In this document: piece after piece, positions 1 through 9,400 of the stretch
How positions within the stretch are numbered: position 1 is the first letter of the stretch
How the letters are laid out: each line of letters starts with the position of its first letter
The notes under the pieces: model-generated
Databases searched by the model: none
What the model saw: only the letters and a program-made list of their open reading frames with translations
Told to the model about the DNA's origin: nothing
Assembly (NCBI RefSeq): GCF_001898805.1
Contig: NZ_MKVJ01000003.1
Coordinates: forward strand, 82,525-146,524
Length of the DNA: 64,000 bases
Direction of reading: 5' to 3'
Source of the DNA: Leifsonia sp. 71-9
GTDB taxonomy: Bacteria > Actinomycetota > Actinomycetes > Actinomycetales > Microbacteriaceae
Made by a program: the position numbers and the translations under genes

Positions 1-996
1 TGGGGCAACGGCCTCCAGGGCGCGCTCGGACCGGCGGGCAACACCGCGGTGTCCACCCCGATCAAAATCACGGCGACGTCGACGAAATACCGCAAGGTGG
101 CGGCCGGCGGCTACGTCAACCTGGGCAACGGGTCGGTCAACACCGGAACGAGCTTCGCGATCGACACCAACGGCAATCTGTGGAGCTGGGGCTCCTGGAA
201 CGGCGGCATGTCCACGGCCTGGACGGTGCTGGGCGATGGAAACCGCGCCAGCCGGAGCACTCCCCGGCAGATCACCACCGGCATCGACTTCGTCGACGTC
301 GCGGCCGGGTGGGAGAAGAACGCGGCCGTCACCCGCGATGGCTACGTGTACACGTGGGGGAGCAACCACTACGCCAGCCTCGCCCTCTCGGACACCTACT
401 CCACGTCGGCGGTGCCGACGCCGACACGGTCCCCGTACCTCAAGAACATCGTGAAGGTCGCCTTCGGCGGACGCACCGCCTACGCCATCGACGGCGAGGG
501 TTTCGCCTGGGTGTGGGGCAACAAGAGTCCGACGCTGGGCGCCAGCACCCTGGGCGGCGCGAGCGCGACCGACTGCAAATGGTCCTCCAGCAGCGAGCAG
601 ACGACCGCCTCAGCCGCCGTCTGCGTCCCGGCCCGTGTGCCACGCGGCAGCAATCCTCCGTACACGGACATCTCCGCCGGCGAGTCGAATGTCTACGTTC
701 TGGATGCGGCCGGGGCGGTCTGGAGCTGGGGCGGCAACCGATTCGGCAACACCGGCGACGGCACCCTCGGCACCATCGCGAACAGGGACACCCTCGTCCC
801 GACGAAAGCGATCTTCCCCGCCGGAATCAAGGTGGAGGCGGTCGTCGCCGCGTACTTCGGCGGCGTGGCCGTCGATACGACCGGCGGAGTCTGGACCTGG
901 GGGCGTGTCGGCATGACCGGCACCAACCTCCTCGGCGACGGCCGGAACACGTGGGGGGACCAGGACGGCCAATTGACCCCGAAGAAGGTGAAGTGA
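1..996 (+). CDS. RCC1-repeat beta-propeller protein, 5'-truncated by window edge
   Basis: The frame is open from base 1, and its first residues (WGNGLQGALGP) already belong to a repeat, so the true start lies upstream; an internal GTG at 49 should not be taken as the start. The 331 visible residues contain successive RCC1-type blades, recognisable by recurring WSWG/WTWG/WVWG tryptophan-glycine motifs each followed by an LGDG- or GNTGDG-like loop. RCC1 propellers are protein-binding scaffolds. Bacterial versions with this spacing are usually exported surface proteins, but the signal peptide would be outside the window. The stop overlaps the next start in TGATG, so it is probably the first visible gene of a three-gene operon. 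The ligand is unknown. Confidence 0.85.
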   Translation, partial: WGNGLQGALGPAGNTAVSTPIKITATSTKYRKVAAGGYVNLGNGSVNTGTSFAIDTNGNLWSWGSWNGGMSTAWTVLGDGNRASRSTPRQITTGIDFVDVAAGWEKNAAVTRDGYVYTWGSNHYASLALSDTYSTSAVPTPTRSPYLKNIVKVAFGGRTAYAIDGEGFAWVWGNKSPTLGASTLGGASATDCKWSSSSEQTTASAAVCVPARVPRGSNPPYTDISAGESNVYVLDAAGAVWSWGGNRFGNTGDGTLGTIANRDTLVPTKAIFPAGIKVEAVVAAYFGGVAVDTTGGVWTWGRVGMTGTNLLGDGRNTWGDQDGQLTPKKVK

Positions 997-2639
997 TGCG
1001 ACGCGTGAGATCACTCAGACGTCTCCCTGTGCTGCTGCTCGGTGTGCTGCTGGCCATCGTGCCCGCAGCGACCGCAACGGCGGAAACCCACGTGTACGGC
1101 GAGGTCGCGATCTACTCGTACGACGATCAGGATGTCAGCAAGGTCAGTATGTCCGGTGACCTGCTCGCTGTGAGCCGCACAGGCCGTGCGGTCGAGGTGA
1201 TGCGTGTCGACGACACGGGGGCCAAGCTGGACTCCGATACCGTCCCGGCGCCGGAGGGCATGACGCGTTTCGGCTACTCGATCGCGATCGACGAGGCGAG
1301 CGGGCGTCTGTTCGTGGGGACGAACGACTCCGTCGTGCTCGAGTACGTTCTCTCGACCGGAGGGGGAGGCTGGCGCTGGCTCCCGGGCAGGACCTTCGTC
1401 GCGGCCGGATCGAGCGGCTTCGGGGAATCCCTCTCCGTGCACGGCGATCGGCTCGCCGTGGGCGCATACGACACCGATTTCGGCGCGGGCGCCGCCTACG
1501 TCATCGACCTCGGATCGGGTGCCGTGCAGCGCGCGGGCGTCACCGGCCTCTATCTGACCGCCGGCATGGGAGACGAAGTCCTCCTCACCGACCGGTACCT
1601 CATCGCCAACGCGCACATGATCAAGAAGTGGCCGGGCGATGGCAGGAGCATCCAGACGGGCGGGGTCTACATCTGGGATCTCGCTGACCTGTCCGCCCCG
1701 CTCACGTTCCTCGACCATCCTCTCTGGGGGGTCGACGTCGCGGAGCACAAGACGCGGATCTACGAGGACGCGGGCGGAACCGCGGGCTTCGGTTACCAGA
1801 TCGCGGTGACGGACGATTACCTCTGGGTCTCGTCCCCCGCGGACATCAACTACACCTCCGACGATCTCCGCGATCCGGTCGGCGGCATCGTCCAATCCGC
1901 ACTCGATTCCGGCACCACGACCCAGGGCGCGATGTACCGCTTCTCGCTGGGCGACTTCACGCAGGTCGGCCCGAGGATCATCCCCCCGCCGCACGAATTC
2001 AGCATGGGCCACAACATGACCGCCGTCGGCAACGCCGTGCTCGTCTCGGCCGAGACCAACGCGGACGGGCGAACCGGACGCGTGCATGTCTACGATGCCG
2101 ACGCGATCCCCACGACGGGGACCCCGGGGGATCTGATGCGTCAGCAGCCCGAACCGGTCCAGGACTTGCAGGGCTCGGACTCACGGCCGGGCGACCGGTT
2201 CGGTGCCCTCTACTCGAACGGCGTGCTCGCTGCCGACGGCGGCCGGGCGATCATCGCCAGCAAGGGGTCGGCCGGTGGGTCCCGCGGCAAGGCCTACCTC
2301 TTCTCCCCGATCGTCCCGAACGTCGTCGAGTGGCCGATGACCTTCGAGGCCCCGGACATCGTCTACGGCCAGGAGGGACGCATCGTCGCGAGCGTTCCGG
2401 GTCTGACCGGGCCAGTACGGGTCACGCTCGCACTCGACGGGGACGAACGGGAGGCGGACACGAATGCGGACGGGGTCGCGGAGTTCGTCTTCCGGCCCGC
2501 GCAGCATCCCGCCGGGACGTATCCCGCCGAGGTCTCCTTCCTCGCTCGGGGTGGACTGGACTCTGGACATGCGACCGGTGAGTACGTCGTCCGCAAGGCG
2601 CCGACCACCGTCGTGAACACGAAGGTGGAGGTGCGCTGA
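996..2639 (+). CDS. Secreted beta-propeller protein with Ig-like C-terminal domain
   Basis: The ATG at 996 overlaps the preceding stop, and the 547-residue product opens with a good signal peptide (MRRVRSLRRLPVLLLGVLL followed by an Ala-rich stretch ending near TATA-ET). Residues from about 30 to 430 hold repeated blocks of the FG-GAP/integrin-propeller kind (GDLLAVS, GDRLAVGAY, DYLWVSSP, RAIIASKGSAGG). The last 100 residues form one bacterial Ig-like domain (VYGQEGRIVASVPG through FVFRPAQHPAGTYPAEVSF), like those classed as Big_3/Big_5. It has no LPxTG motif or C-terminal membrane helix, so it is probably released or held by a partner. The one-base overlaps with both neighbours imply translational coupling. 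The specific function is not known. Confidence 0.8.
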   Translation: MRRVRSLRRLPVLLLGVLLAIVPAATATAETHVYGEVAIYSYDDQDVSKVSMSGDLLAVSRTGRAVEVMRVDDTGAKLDSDTVPAPEGMTRFGYSIAIDEASGRLFVGTNDSVVLEYVLSTGGGGWRWLPGRTFVAAGSSGFGESLSVHGDRLAVGAYDTDFGAGAAYVIDLGSGAVQRAGVTGLYLTAGMGDEVLLTDRYLIANAHMIKKWPGDGRSIQTGGVYIWDLADLSAPLTFLDHPLWGVDVAEHKTRIYEDAGGTAGFGYQIAVTDDYLWVSSPADINYTSDDLRDPVGGIVQSALDSGTTTQGAMYRFSLGDFTQVGPRIIPPPHEFSMGHNMTAVGNAVLVSAETNADGRTGRVHVYDADAIPTTGTPGDLMRQQPEPVQDLQGSDSRPGDRFGALYSNGVLAADGGRAIIASKGSAGGSRGKAYLFSPIVPNVVEWPMTFEAPDIVYGQEGRIVASVPGLTGPVRVTLALDGDEREADTNADGVAEFVFRPAQHPAGTYPAEVSFLARGGLDSGHATGEYVVRKAPTTVVNTKVEVR

Positions 2640-3046
2640 TGGTCCGGACGACCTTCGCCCCGCTGATCCGCACGGCCGTCGGCCTGTCGCTCTCGGCACT
2701 GATCGCGGCGGGCATGCTCCTCGCCGGCGGTGTCGGCCCGAGCACGACCACCGCCGCCTACCATGACGACGCCTATATGAATCTCTCGATGACGGTCGTT
2801 GACAAGCGCACCGCCGTCATCACCGGCCGAATCGAGGCGCAGTACGGCACCATCCCGACTGGCACGGTCACCCTGGTGCGCGGCGCGGACACCCTGGCAA
2901 CGGCGACGCTCGACGCCGGCGCCTATCGGTTCGAGCTCGCCGTGCCGATGACGTGGTCCGGAGACGTGGAGCTGGAGGTCGTCTACGGAGGCGACGCCAA
3001 CCACGACGCCAGCCGGAGCGCCGTCACGGTCTCCCTGGGCACCTGA
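2639..3046 (+). CDS. Small secreted Ig-like domain protein
   Basis: This 135-residue protein starts at an ATG overlapping the stop of the previous gene (TGATG). The N-terminus is a signal peptide (basic start, then TAVGLSLSALIAAGMLLAGG). What remains, about 90 residues, is one Ig-like fold of the Big_3 kind: TAVITGRIEAQYGTIPTG, TVTLVRGADTLATATLDAGA and VYGGDANHDASRSAVTVSL. The GDANH-type ending is typical of tandem bacterial Ig domains, but here there is only one copy. It resembles a detached version of the C-terminal domain of the upstream protein. A partner role on the cell surface with the two propeller proteins is inferred only from the gene order. Confidence 0.8.
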   Translation: MVRTTFAPLIRTAVGLSLSALIAAGMLLAGGVGPSTTTAAYHDDAYMNLSMTVVDKRTAVITGRIEAQYGTIPTGTVTLVRGADTLATATLDAGAYRFELAVPMTWSGDVELEVVYGGDANHDASRSAVTVSLGT

Positions 3047-3083
3047 GACGGCCGATTCTGAGGGTTTTCTGAGGATCGCGCGG

Positions 3084-3089
3084 TAAGAT
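3084..3089 (+). promoter_or_regulatory. Candidate -10 box of the gene at 3125
   Basis: TAAGAT lies 35 bases upstream of the ATG at 3125, and a good ribosome binding site (GGAGGT, 3115-3120) is present. No convincing -35 hexamer was seen. Confidence 0.4.
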
Positions 3090-3124
3090 GTCAGATTCTC
3101 GTTACCGAACCATCGGAGGTGGCC

Positions 3125-3460
3125 ATGAAGACGTTCGTTCGTCGTGTCGGCAAACTGAGCGCGGACGAGATCGCGCGTCTCGTCGAACTGCAGCTCGCTG
3201 CCCAGCGCAATGGCCGGGCGGCCCTGGAGAAGACCGCGCGCGTGAAGGTCTCGCGCCTCGATGCCGAGCACGATCTCGTCGCCGAGATCGACGGGGCGTT
3301 CCTCGAGTCGGCCCGCGCGGTCGGCTACGTGGGCGCACGTCAGGCCGCCCAGTCGGCGGTCCGGTGGGCGGGCCTCGGTGAGGCCTACCGGGAGCAGCTG
3401 GAACCGGAAGAGGTCGAGGCCCTGCAGGCGGTCTGGACGGCGGCGATCGCCAAGCGCTGA
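3125..3460 (+). CDS. Conserved-looking protein of unknown function, 111 aa
   Basis: The ATG at 3125 was chosen because GGAGGT ends four bases before it; an in-frame GTG at 3119 overlaps that binding site. The product is 111 residues, mostly helical and charged, with no signal peptide or membrane segment. It begins MKTFVRRVGKLSADEIARLVE and has a C-terminal helix rich in glutamate (EAYREQLEPEEVEALQAVW). I do not recognise a family. It is a single-gene unit: its own promoter-like sequence lies upstream and a strong terminator hairpin follows at 3488. Codon use matches the neighbours. Confidence 0.7.
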   Translation: MKTFVRRVGKLSADEIARLVELQLAAQRNGRAALEKTARVKVSRLDAEHDLVAEIDGAFLESARAVGYVGARQAAQSAVRWAGLGEAYREQLEPEEVEALQAVWTAAIAKR

Positions 3461-3487
3461 CACGCAGCGCACGAGCGCAGCAGTCCG

Positions 3488-3511
3488 GGCCCGCCGACAG
3501 CGGGCCTTTTT
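3488..3511 (+). terminator. Rho-independent terminator
   Basis: A perfect 7-bp stem (GGCCCGC/GCGGGCC) with a CGACA loop is followed by TTTTT. This is the clearest intrinsic terminator in the window. Confidence 0.85.
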
Positions 3512-3540
3512 CGTACGCCGTGGAGAGATCGCCCACACCG

Positions 3541-3546
3541 TATGAT
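3541..3546 (+). promoter_or_regulatory. Leaderless-type -10 box
   Basis: TATGAT ends six bases before the ATG at 3553, so transcription should start at or next to the start codon. The same arrangement recurs before at least thirteen other genes in this window. Confidence 0.6.
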
Positions 3547-3552
3547 CCGAGC

Positions 3553-3975
3553 ATGACGCGCGTACGAGCGGAGCGGCCCCCGGCCGAGCTGGTCGTCGCC
3601 ATCGTGCTGTCGTACGTGGTCGGGATCGAGCAGATCGCGGCCGGGATCGTGCTGGTGTTCGTGCGCTACGCCGACGGACTCGACGGCGCGGAGCGGTTCA
3701 TCGTGACCCTGGTCGGCGCGTTGACGATGCTGCTCGGGCTGCTGGTCGTCTCGCTGGCATCCGGTCTCGGCCGGGCCCGGCGGGACGCGCGCGTGCTGCT
3801 CACCGTGCTCATGTCGGTGTCGATCGCGCTCGGCGTCTACGTGCTGATCACCTCGCCCGGCGACCTGTGGTTCCGGCTCATCGACGTGCTCGTCACGGCC
3901 GCAGTGATCGCGGTGCTGTGGACGGGGCGGGTGGCACGCTTCTTCGCACGAAGCGTCGGTGCGCGAACCGGATGA
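3553..3975 (+). CDS. Four-helix integral membrane protein of unknown function
   Basis: The ATG at 3553 was preferred over an in-frame GTG at 3520 because a TATGAT box sits six bases upstream, implying a leaderless mRNA. The 140-residue product has four hydrophobic segments: about 12-34 (LVVAIVLSYVVGIEQIAAGI), 46-66, 76-95 and 103-120. There are short basic loops and a basic tail. The pattern resembles small actinobacterial membrane proteins of the DUF2127 or DoxX size class, but I see no diagnostic motif. Its last 83 bases overlap the 3' end of the P-type ATPase gene on the other strand, so the two mRNAs are antisense to each other there. Confidence 0.7.
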   Translation: MTRVRAERPPAELVVAIVLSYVVGIEQIAAGIVLVFVRYADGLDGAERFIVTLVGALTMLLGLLVVSLASGLGRARRDARVLLTVLMSVSIALGVYVLITSPGDLWFRLIDVLVTAAVIAVLWTGRVARFFARSVGARTG

Positions 3976-6334
3976 TCTCGATCGCGCCGATCGTCGCCAG
4001 CGACGTGACCAGCACGAGCAGGGCCGTCACCAGCGACGGATCCGTGAACTGCAGGAAGTCGTAGACGATCGGCACCGAGTAGACCAGCACGAGGCCGATC
4101 ATCATCGCGCCGATGATGAGGATCTTCCACCCGTCGATCGGCCGGGAGAGCACCGTCAGCACCCAGAGCCCGACGATGGTGAGGATGAGCGTCGACCCGG
4201 TGCGCAGCTCTGGCTCGCGGATGCCGGCGGAGGTGGCCGTCCAGGCGTAGAACCAGAGAGCCCCCGCGATCACCAGACCGGCCGGCAAGGCGAAGCTCAG
4301 CGACCGCCGCAGGAAGCCCGGCCGGTAGCGCTGGGCGTTGGGCATGAGCGCCAGGAAGAACGCGGGCAGGCCGATGGTGAGACCGTCGATCACCGAGAGC
4401 TGCCGGGGCAGGAACGGGAACTGCATGAGCGTCGCCCCGAAGATCACGGCCAGGGCGGTCGCGTACGCCGTCTTGGTCAGGAACAGCATGGAGACGCGCT
4501 CGATGTTCGCGATGACCTGCCGCCCCTCGGCGACGACCGAGGGCAGGTGCGAGAAGCGACCGTCGAGCAGCACCAGGCGCGCCACGGCCTTCGTCGCGGG
4601 GGAGCCGGTCTCCATCGCGATGCCGATGTCGGCCTCCTTGATCGCGAGGGCGTCGTTCACGCCGTCGCCCGTCATGGCGACGGTGTGCCCGGCGGCCTTG
4701 AGCGCGATGACGATCCGCTTCTTCTGCGTCGGGGTGACGCGGCCGAAGACGGTGTGCTCCTCGAGCACGGCGGCGAGGCCGGCGTCGTCCTCCGGCAGCT
4801 CGCGCGCGTCGAAGCCGGTGGGCGCGTCGAGCCCGACTTCGCGGGCGATGGCGGCGACGGTCTGCGGGTTGTCGCCGGAGATCACGCGCACGGCGACCTC
4901 CTGCTCGGCGAAGTAGCGGAGGGTCTGCGCCGCGTCCTCGCGGATCTTCTCGCGGAAGGTGAGCAGCGTGACGGGTTCGAGGGCGGCGGGCAGCTGCTCC
5001 GCCGTGACCTGCGCCGGCGACAGGACCTCGGGCGAGAACGCGAGGACGAGGGTCCGGCGGCCCGTCGCCGCGAGCTCGACGGCCTGGGCGCGCAGGCGCT
5101 CGCCGCCGGTGCCGGCCGCCGGGAACACCATCTCGGGCCCGCCGAGCACCCAGGTGCCGCCGGCGTCGGTGTCGGACGCGAAGGCGATCGCGCTCCACTT
5201 GCGGGCGGACGAGAACGGGATGCGCGCGACGGGCTCCGCGGCCGGAGGCGTCGAGAAGGGCGCGGCCAGGCAGCGCGCCGTGGCGTTCGCGTCCGGGTCG
5301 GCGCCGTACCAGGCCAGCACCTCCTGCCAGCCCGCGGGCGGCTCTGAGCCGGCCGGATGCTCGCCGTCGAAGACGATCTCGCCCTCGGTGAGGGTGCCGG
5401 TCTTGTCGAGGCAGATCGTGTCGACGCGCGCCAGCCCTTCGACCGCCGGGAGCTCCTGCACGAGGACCTGCTGGCGGGCGAGCTTCACCGCGCCGACCGC
5501 GAACGCGATGCTCGTCATCAGCACGAGCCCGAGCGGGATCATCGCCACGACCGCGGCGATGGTGTTGACCGCGGCCTCCTGCCACTTGCCGTCCGAGATC
5601 GCGCGCGCCCAGCCGCCGAGGGCGATCATCTGCGCGTTGAGCACGAGCAGCGCGATCGGCCCGACGATCCAGGCGATCCAGCGCAGCACGCGGTCGATGG
5701 AGGAGCGCAGCTCGCTGGCCACCAGGGAGAACTTCTTGGCCTCGCTCGCGAGCCGGTTCGCGAACGAGTCCGCGCCGACGGCGGAGACCTGGGCGCCGCC
5801 CTCCCCGCCGACGACGATCGATCCGGAGAGCACCCGGTCGCCCGGCGCCTTGTCGACCGCGTCCGATTCGCCGGTCAGCATGGACTCGTCCAGCTGCAAC
5901 CGGGACGACGCGGTCACGACCCCGTCGGCCGGCACCTGGTCGCCGGCGCGGAGCAGCAGGAGGTCGTCGATCACGACCTCCGCCACCGGGATCTCGCGCA
6001 CCTCCCCGTCGCGCCGCACCCGCGCCGCCGGTGCGTGCATGAGCGCGAGCTTGTCGAGGGCGGCCTTCGCGCGGAACTCCTGCACCGAGCCGATGATCGT
6101 GTTGGCCAGGGCGCTGATGCCGAAGAGGGCGTCCTTCCAGTGCCCCAGCACGAGGAGGACGAGGAAGCACACGCCGATGATGGCGTTGAACAGGGTGAAG
6201 ACGTTGGCGCGGACGATGCTCCAGGCGCTGCGGCTCGAGGCCGCGTCGTAGGCGTTGGTCTGCCCGCGCGCGACCCGCTCGTCCACCTGGGCCTGCGTCA
6301 GCCCCTCGGCCTCCGCGACCGCCCGATCGCCCAT
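3893..6334 (-). CDS. P-type cation-transporting ATPase, CtpE-like
   Basis: This 813-residue pump couples ATP hydrolysis to cation movement across the membrane. Diagnostic parts are the actuator TGES motif (154-157), the phosphorylated Asp310 in DKTGTLT and the hinge TGDGVNDALAIKEAD. There are hydrophobic pairs near 45-80 and 218-280 and a block of six helices at the C-terminus. Helix 4 reads IPLGL rather than the CPC motif of heavy-metal pumps, and no N-terminal metal-binding domain is present. This pattern resembles mycobacterial CtpE, linked to calcium uptake, but ion specificity here is inferred. The ATG at 6334 follows GGAGGGG. The reading frame stays open far upstream, but there it only shadows the mannosidase gene. 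The 3' end overlaps a convergent gene. Confidence 0.9.
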   Translation of the reverse strand: MGDRAVAEAEGLTQAQVDERVARGQTNAYDAASSRSAWSIVRANVFTLFNAIIGVCFLVLLVLGHWKDALFGISALANTIIGSVQEFRAKAALDKLALMHAPAARVRRDGEVREIPVAEVVIDDLLLLRAGDQVPADGVVTASSRLQLDESMLTGESDAVDKAPGDRVLSGSIVVGGEGGAQVSAVGADSFANRLASEAKKFSLVASELRSSIDRVLRWIAWIVGPIALLVLNAQMIALGGWARAISDGKWQEAAVNTIAAVVAMIPLGLVLMTSIAFAVGAVKLARQQVLVQELPAVEGLARVDTICLDKTGTLTEGEIVFDGEHPAGSEPPAGWQEVLAWYGADPDANATARCLAAPFSTPPAAEPVARIPFSSARKWSAIAFASDTDAGGTWVLGGPEMVFPAAGTGGERLRAQAVELAATGRRTLVLAFSPEVLSPAQVTAEQLPAALEPVTLLTFREKIREDAAQTLRYFAEQEVAVRVISGDNPQTVAAIAREVGLDAPTGFDARELPEDDAGLAAVLEEHTVFGRVTPTQKKRIVIALKAAGHTVAMTGDGVNDALAIKEADIGIAMETGSPATKAVARLVLLDGRFSHLPSVVAEGRQVIANIERVSMLFLTKTAYATALAVIFGATLMQFPFLPRQLSVIDGLTIGLPAFFLALMPNAQRYRPGFLRRSLSFALPAGLVIAGALWFYAWTATSAGIREPELRTGSTLILTIVGLWVLTVLSRPIDGWKILIIGAMMIGLVLVYSVPIVYDFLQFTDPSLVTALLVLVTSLATIGAIEIIRFAHRRFVRRSVPPAPSTAPRSLRP

Positions 6335-6402
6335 CCGCCCCTCCGCTCCCGCGTCGGAGTCAGCGTACGGCACGGACCGATCGAGCGGTCGCCGGGGAGC
6401 GG

Positions 6403-9400
6403 CTACGCGCCGCGTACCGCGAAGCGCAGCGTGCGCACCTCGAACGGCGCGAGCACGAGGTCGAACGCCCCGTCGTCCGCGGCCGCGAGTGCGCTGATCG
6501 GCTCCTCCAGCAGCGTGGTGGTGTTCGCGTTGGCGACCACCGCATCCACCCGCACCCGGGCCGTCGCGCGCCGCCCGGCCGGCTCGTACAGCCGCACGAC
6601 GAGGTCGCCGCTGCGGTCGTCGGCGAGCTTGACGCTGGAGAGCAGCGCCCCGCCCTCCACCGTCACCAGCGGCGTCACCTCGTGCGCTCCGTGCAGTGTG
6701 CGCGCGTCCTGGTTCAGGAGGATGCCGGCCTCCGTCGCCTCGGTGAGCGTCGTGCCGATCACCAGGCCGTAGCGGTGCGTCTGGACGCCCTGGTCGGTCT
6801 CCGGGTCGGGGAAGCGCGGGGCGCGCAGCAGCGACAGGCGCAGGGTCGTGGTGACCTCCCCGTCCGTCACCGTGCGCTCGGTGTCGTAGCCGTAGACCGA
6901 GTCGTTGACGAGCGCGACGCCGAAGCCCGGCTCCTCGACCAGCACGAAACGGTGCATCGAGGTCTCGAACTTGGCCGCCTCCCACGAGGTGTTCGTGTGC
7001 GTCACCCGCTTCTGCGCGCCGAACTGCGTCTCGGCGATGGTGTGCTCGGCGCGGACGTCGAGCGGGAAGGCGACCTTGAGGAATTTCTCCGTCTCGTGCC
7101 AGTCGGTCGATTGGGCGATCGCGAGGGTCCGGGAGCCGGGGGCGAGCTCCAGCGTCTGCTCCAGGGTCGACTCCGAGAAGGAGCGCCGCACGGTGACCCG
7201 CGCCACGCCGTCCGCGTCGATCCGCGCATCGAGGGCGTCGACGCCGCGGAGGTCCTCGACGCGGTTGCGGTAGAACCGGTCGACATCCCACGCGTCCCAC
7301 ATGTTCGGGAAGTCCTGGTGCAGTTGCAGGAGGTTCGCCTCGCGCCCGGGGGGGATCGCGTCGCGGCCCGTCGCGAGGTCGATCGCGGAGGTGACGAGTC
7401 CCTCGCGCGACACCGTGACCGAGACGAGGCCGTTCGCCAGCAGGAAGCCGTCGCCGGTCTCGGTCAGGGTCGCGGCCGTCCCGTGCGCCGTCGCCGCTCC
7501 GATCGCGTGCGCCGCCGTCGCGCCGAGACCCGCCGCCGCCGGGTTGGCCACCAGCGCCCGGTCGCCCTCGCCGACGAGCGCCCGCAGCGCGGCCGCGATG
7601 AGACCCTCCAGCTCGGCGACGACGCGCGCGTACGTCTCCACGGCCTCCCGGTGCACCCAGGCGATGGAGGTGCCGGGCAGGATGTCGTGGAACTGCAGCA
7701 GCAGCACCTGCTGCCACAGCGCGTCGAGGCGTTCGTACGGGTAGTCTGCACCGGCCCGAATCGCGGCGGCCGAGCACCACAGCTCCGCCTCGATCAGCAG
7801 GTGCTCGGCCCGCCGGTTGCCCTGCTTGGTGCGGTGCTGCGAGGTGAGCGTCGCCCGGTGCAGCTCGAGGTAGAGCTCGCCCACCCAGACCGGCGGGTGG
7901 GCGACCTCGGCCCGTGCCCGCTCGAAGAAGGCGTCGGGATGCTCCCACGCGACGCGCGCGCTGCCCTCCAGATCGGCCAGGCGGGCGGCCGTCCCCACCA
8001 TCTCCCGGGTCGTCCCGCCGCCGCCGTCGCCCCAGCCGACCGGCGCGATCGATCCCGTCGCGTGGCGGTTCTCGCGGAACTGGCGGGAGGCCTTCGCCAC
8101 CTCCTCGCCCGAGAGCCGCGAGTTGTACGTGTCCATCGGCGGGAAGTGCGTGAACACCTGCGAGCCGTCGATGCCCTCCCAGAGGAAGGTGTGGTGCGGG
8201 AACGTGTTGACCTGGTTCCACGAGATCTTCTGCGTGAAGAACCACTCGAAGCCTGCGCGGCGCATCAGCTGCGGCAGCGCGGGGGAGTAGCCGAAGCTGT
8301 CGGGCAGCCAGACGCCCTTGGGCGCGATGCCGAACTCCCGCCGGAAGAACCGCTGGCCCTGGCTGAACTGCCGCACGAGCGCCTCGCCCGTCGGCATCAC
8401 CGTGTCGGACTCGACCCACATTCCGCCGAGGGGCAGGAAGCGCCCGGCGGCGACGGCCGCGACGATCCGCTTCCACACCTCGGGCCGGTGCTCCTTGACC
8501 CACGCGTACTGCTGGGCGCTCGACATCCCGTAGACGAAGTCGTCGGTCTGGTCGATGAGGTCGGCCATCGAGGAGGTCGTGCGCGCCACCTTGCGCACCG
8601 TCTCGCGCACCGGCCACAGCCACGCGGAGTCGATGTGCGCGTGCCCGACCGCCGAGATGCGGTGCGCGGACGCGTCGGCCGGAGCGGCGAGGGCGGGTGC
8701 GAGGGCCGCACGGGCCGCGGCCGCCGTCGCCGGGATGTGCTGCAGATCGAGCGCGTCGAGCGCGTCGTCGAGGGCCTGCAGGATGCGCATGCGGCGCGGG
8801 CCGACGGGCAGCTCGGCCTGCAGCTCCAGCAGCACCGTGATGTCGAGGGCCAGCTCGTGCACCTCGGGCTCGAACACCGCGAGATCGAATCGGCGGGTCG
8901 TGTAGATCGGCTGCCGCGACGAGGTCAGGATGTCGCCCTCCTGCGTCGGCAGGAAGGGGTGGTAGTCGAGCAGGACGGGGTTGGCCGCCGCCTCCACGTA
9001 CAGTTCGACGGCGTCGCCGCCCTCCGCGCTCTCGGCGACGAGCACCCACTGGTTGCGCGGGTTGATCGACTTCACCGGCGTCCCGTCCGGCCGGTAGACG
9101 AGGCCCTCGCACTGGAAACCGGGCATGTTCTTGTCGAACCCGAGGTCGGCGATGATCTCGACGCGTCGCCCCGCCCAGTCCGCGGGCACCGTCCCGGTCA
9201 GGCGGAACCACGTCGTCCCCCACGCCGGTCCCCACGGCGTTCCGACCGCGTACGGCGTGTACTCCAGGGCGAGCCCCTCCGCCGGCGGGATCGGCTCCCC
9301 CGGCAGCTCGTGCCAGGCGACCTCCAGCGGGACCGAGACGCTGTGCGCCGCAGGCAGGATGCGCTCGTCGAGCACGCGGCGGGCGCGGCCGGTGGTGAGG

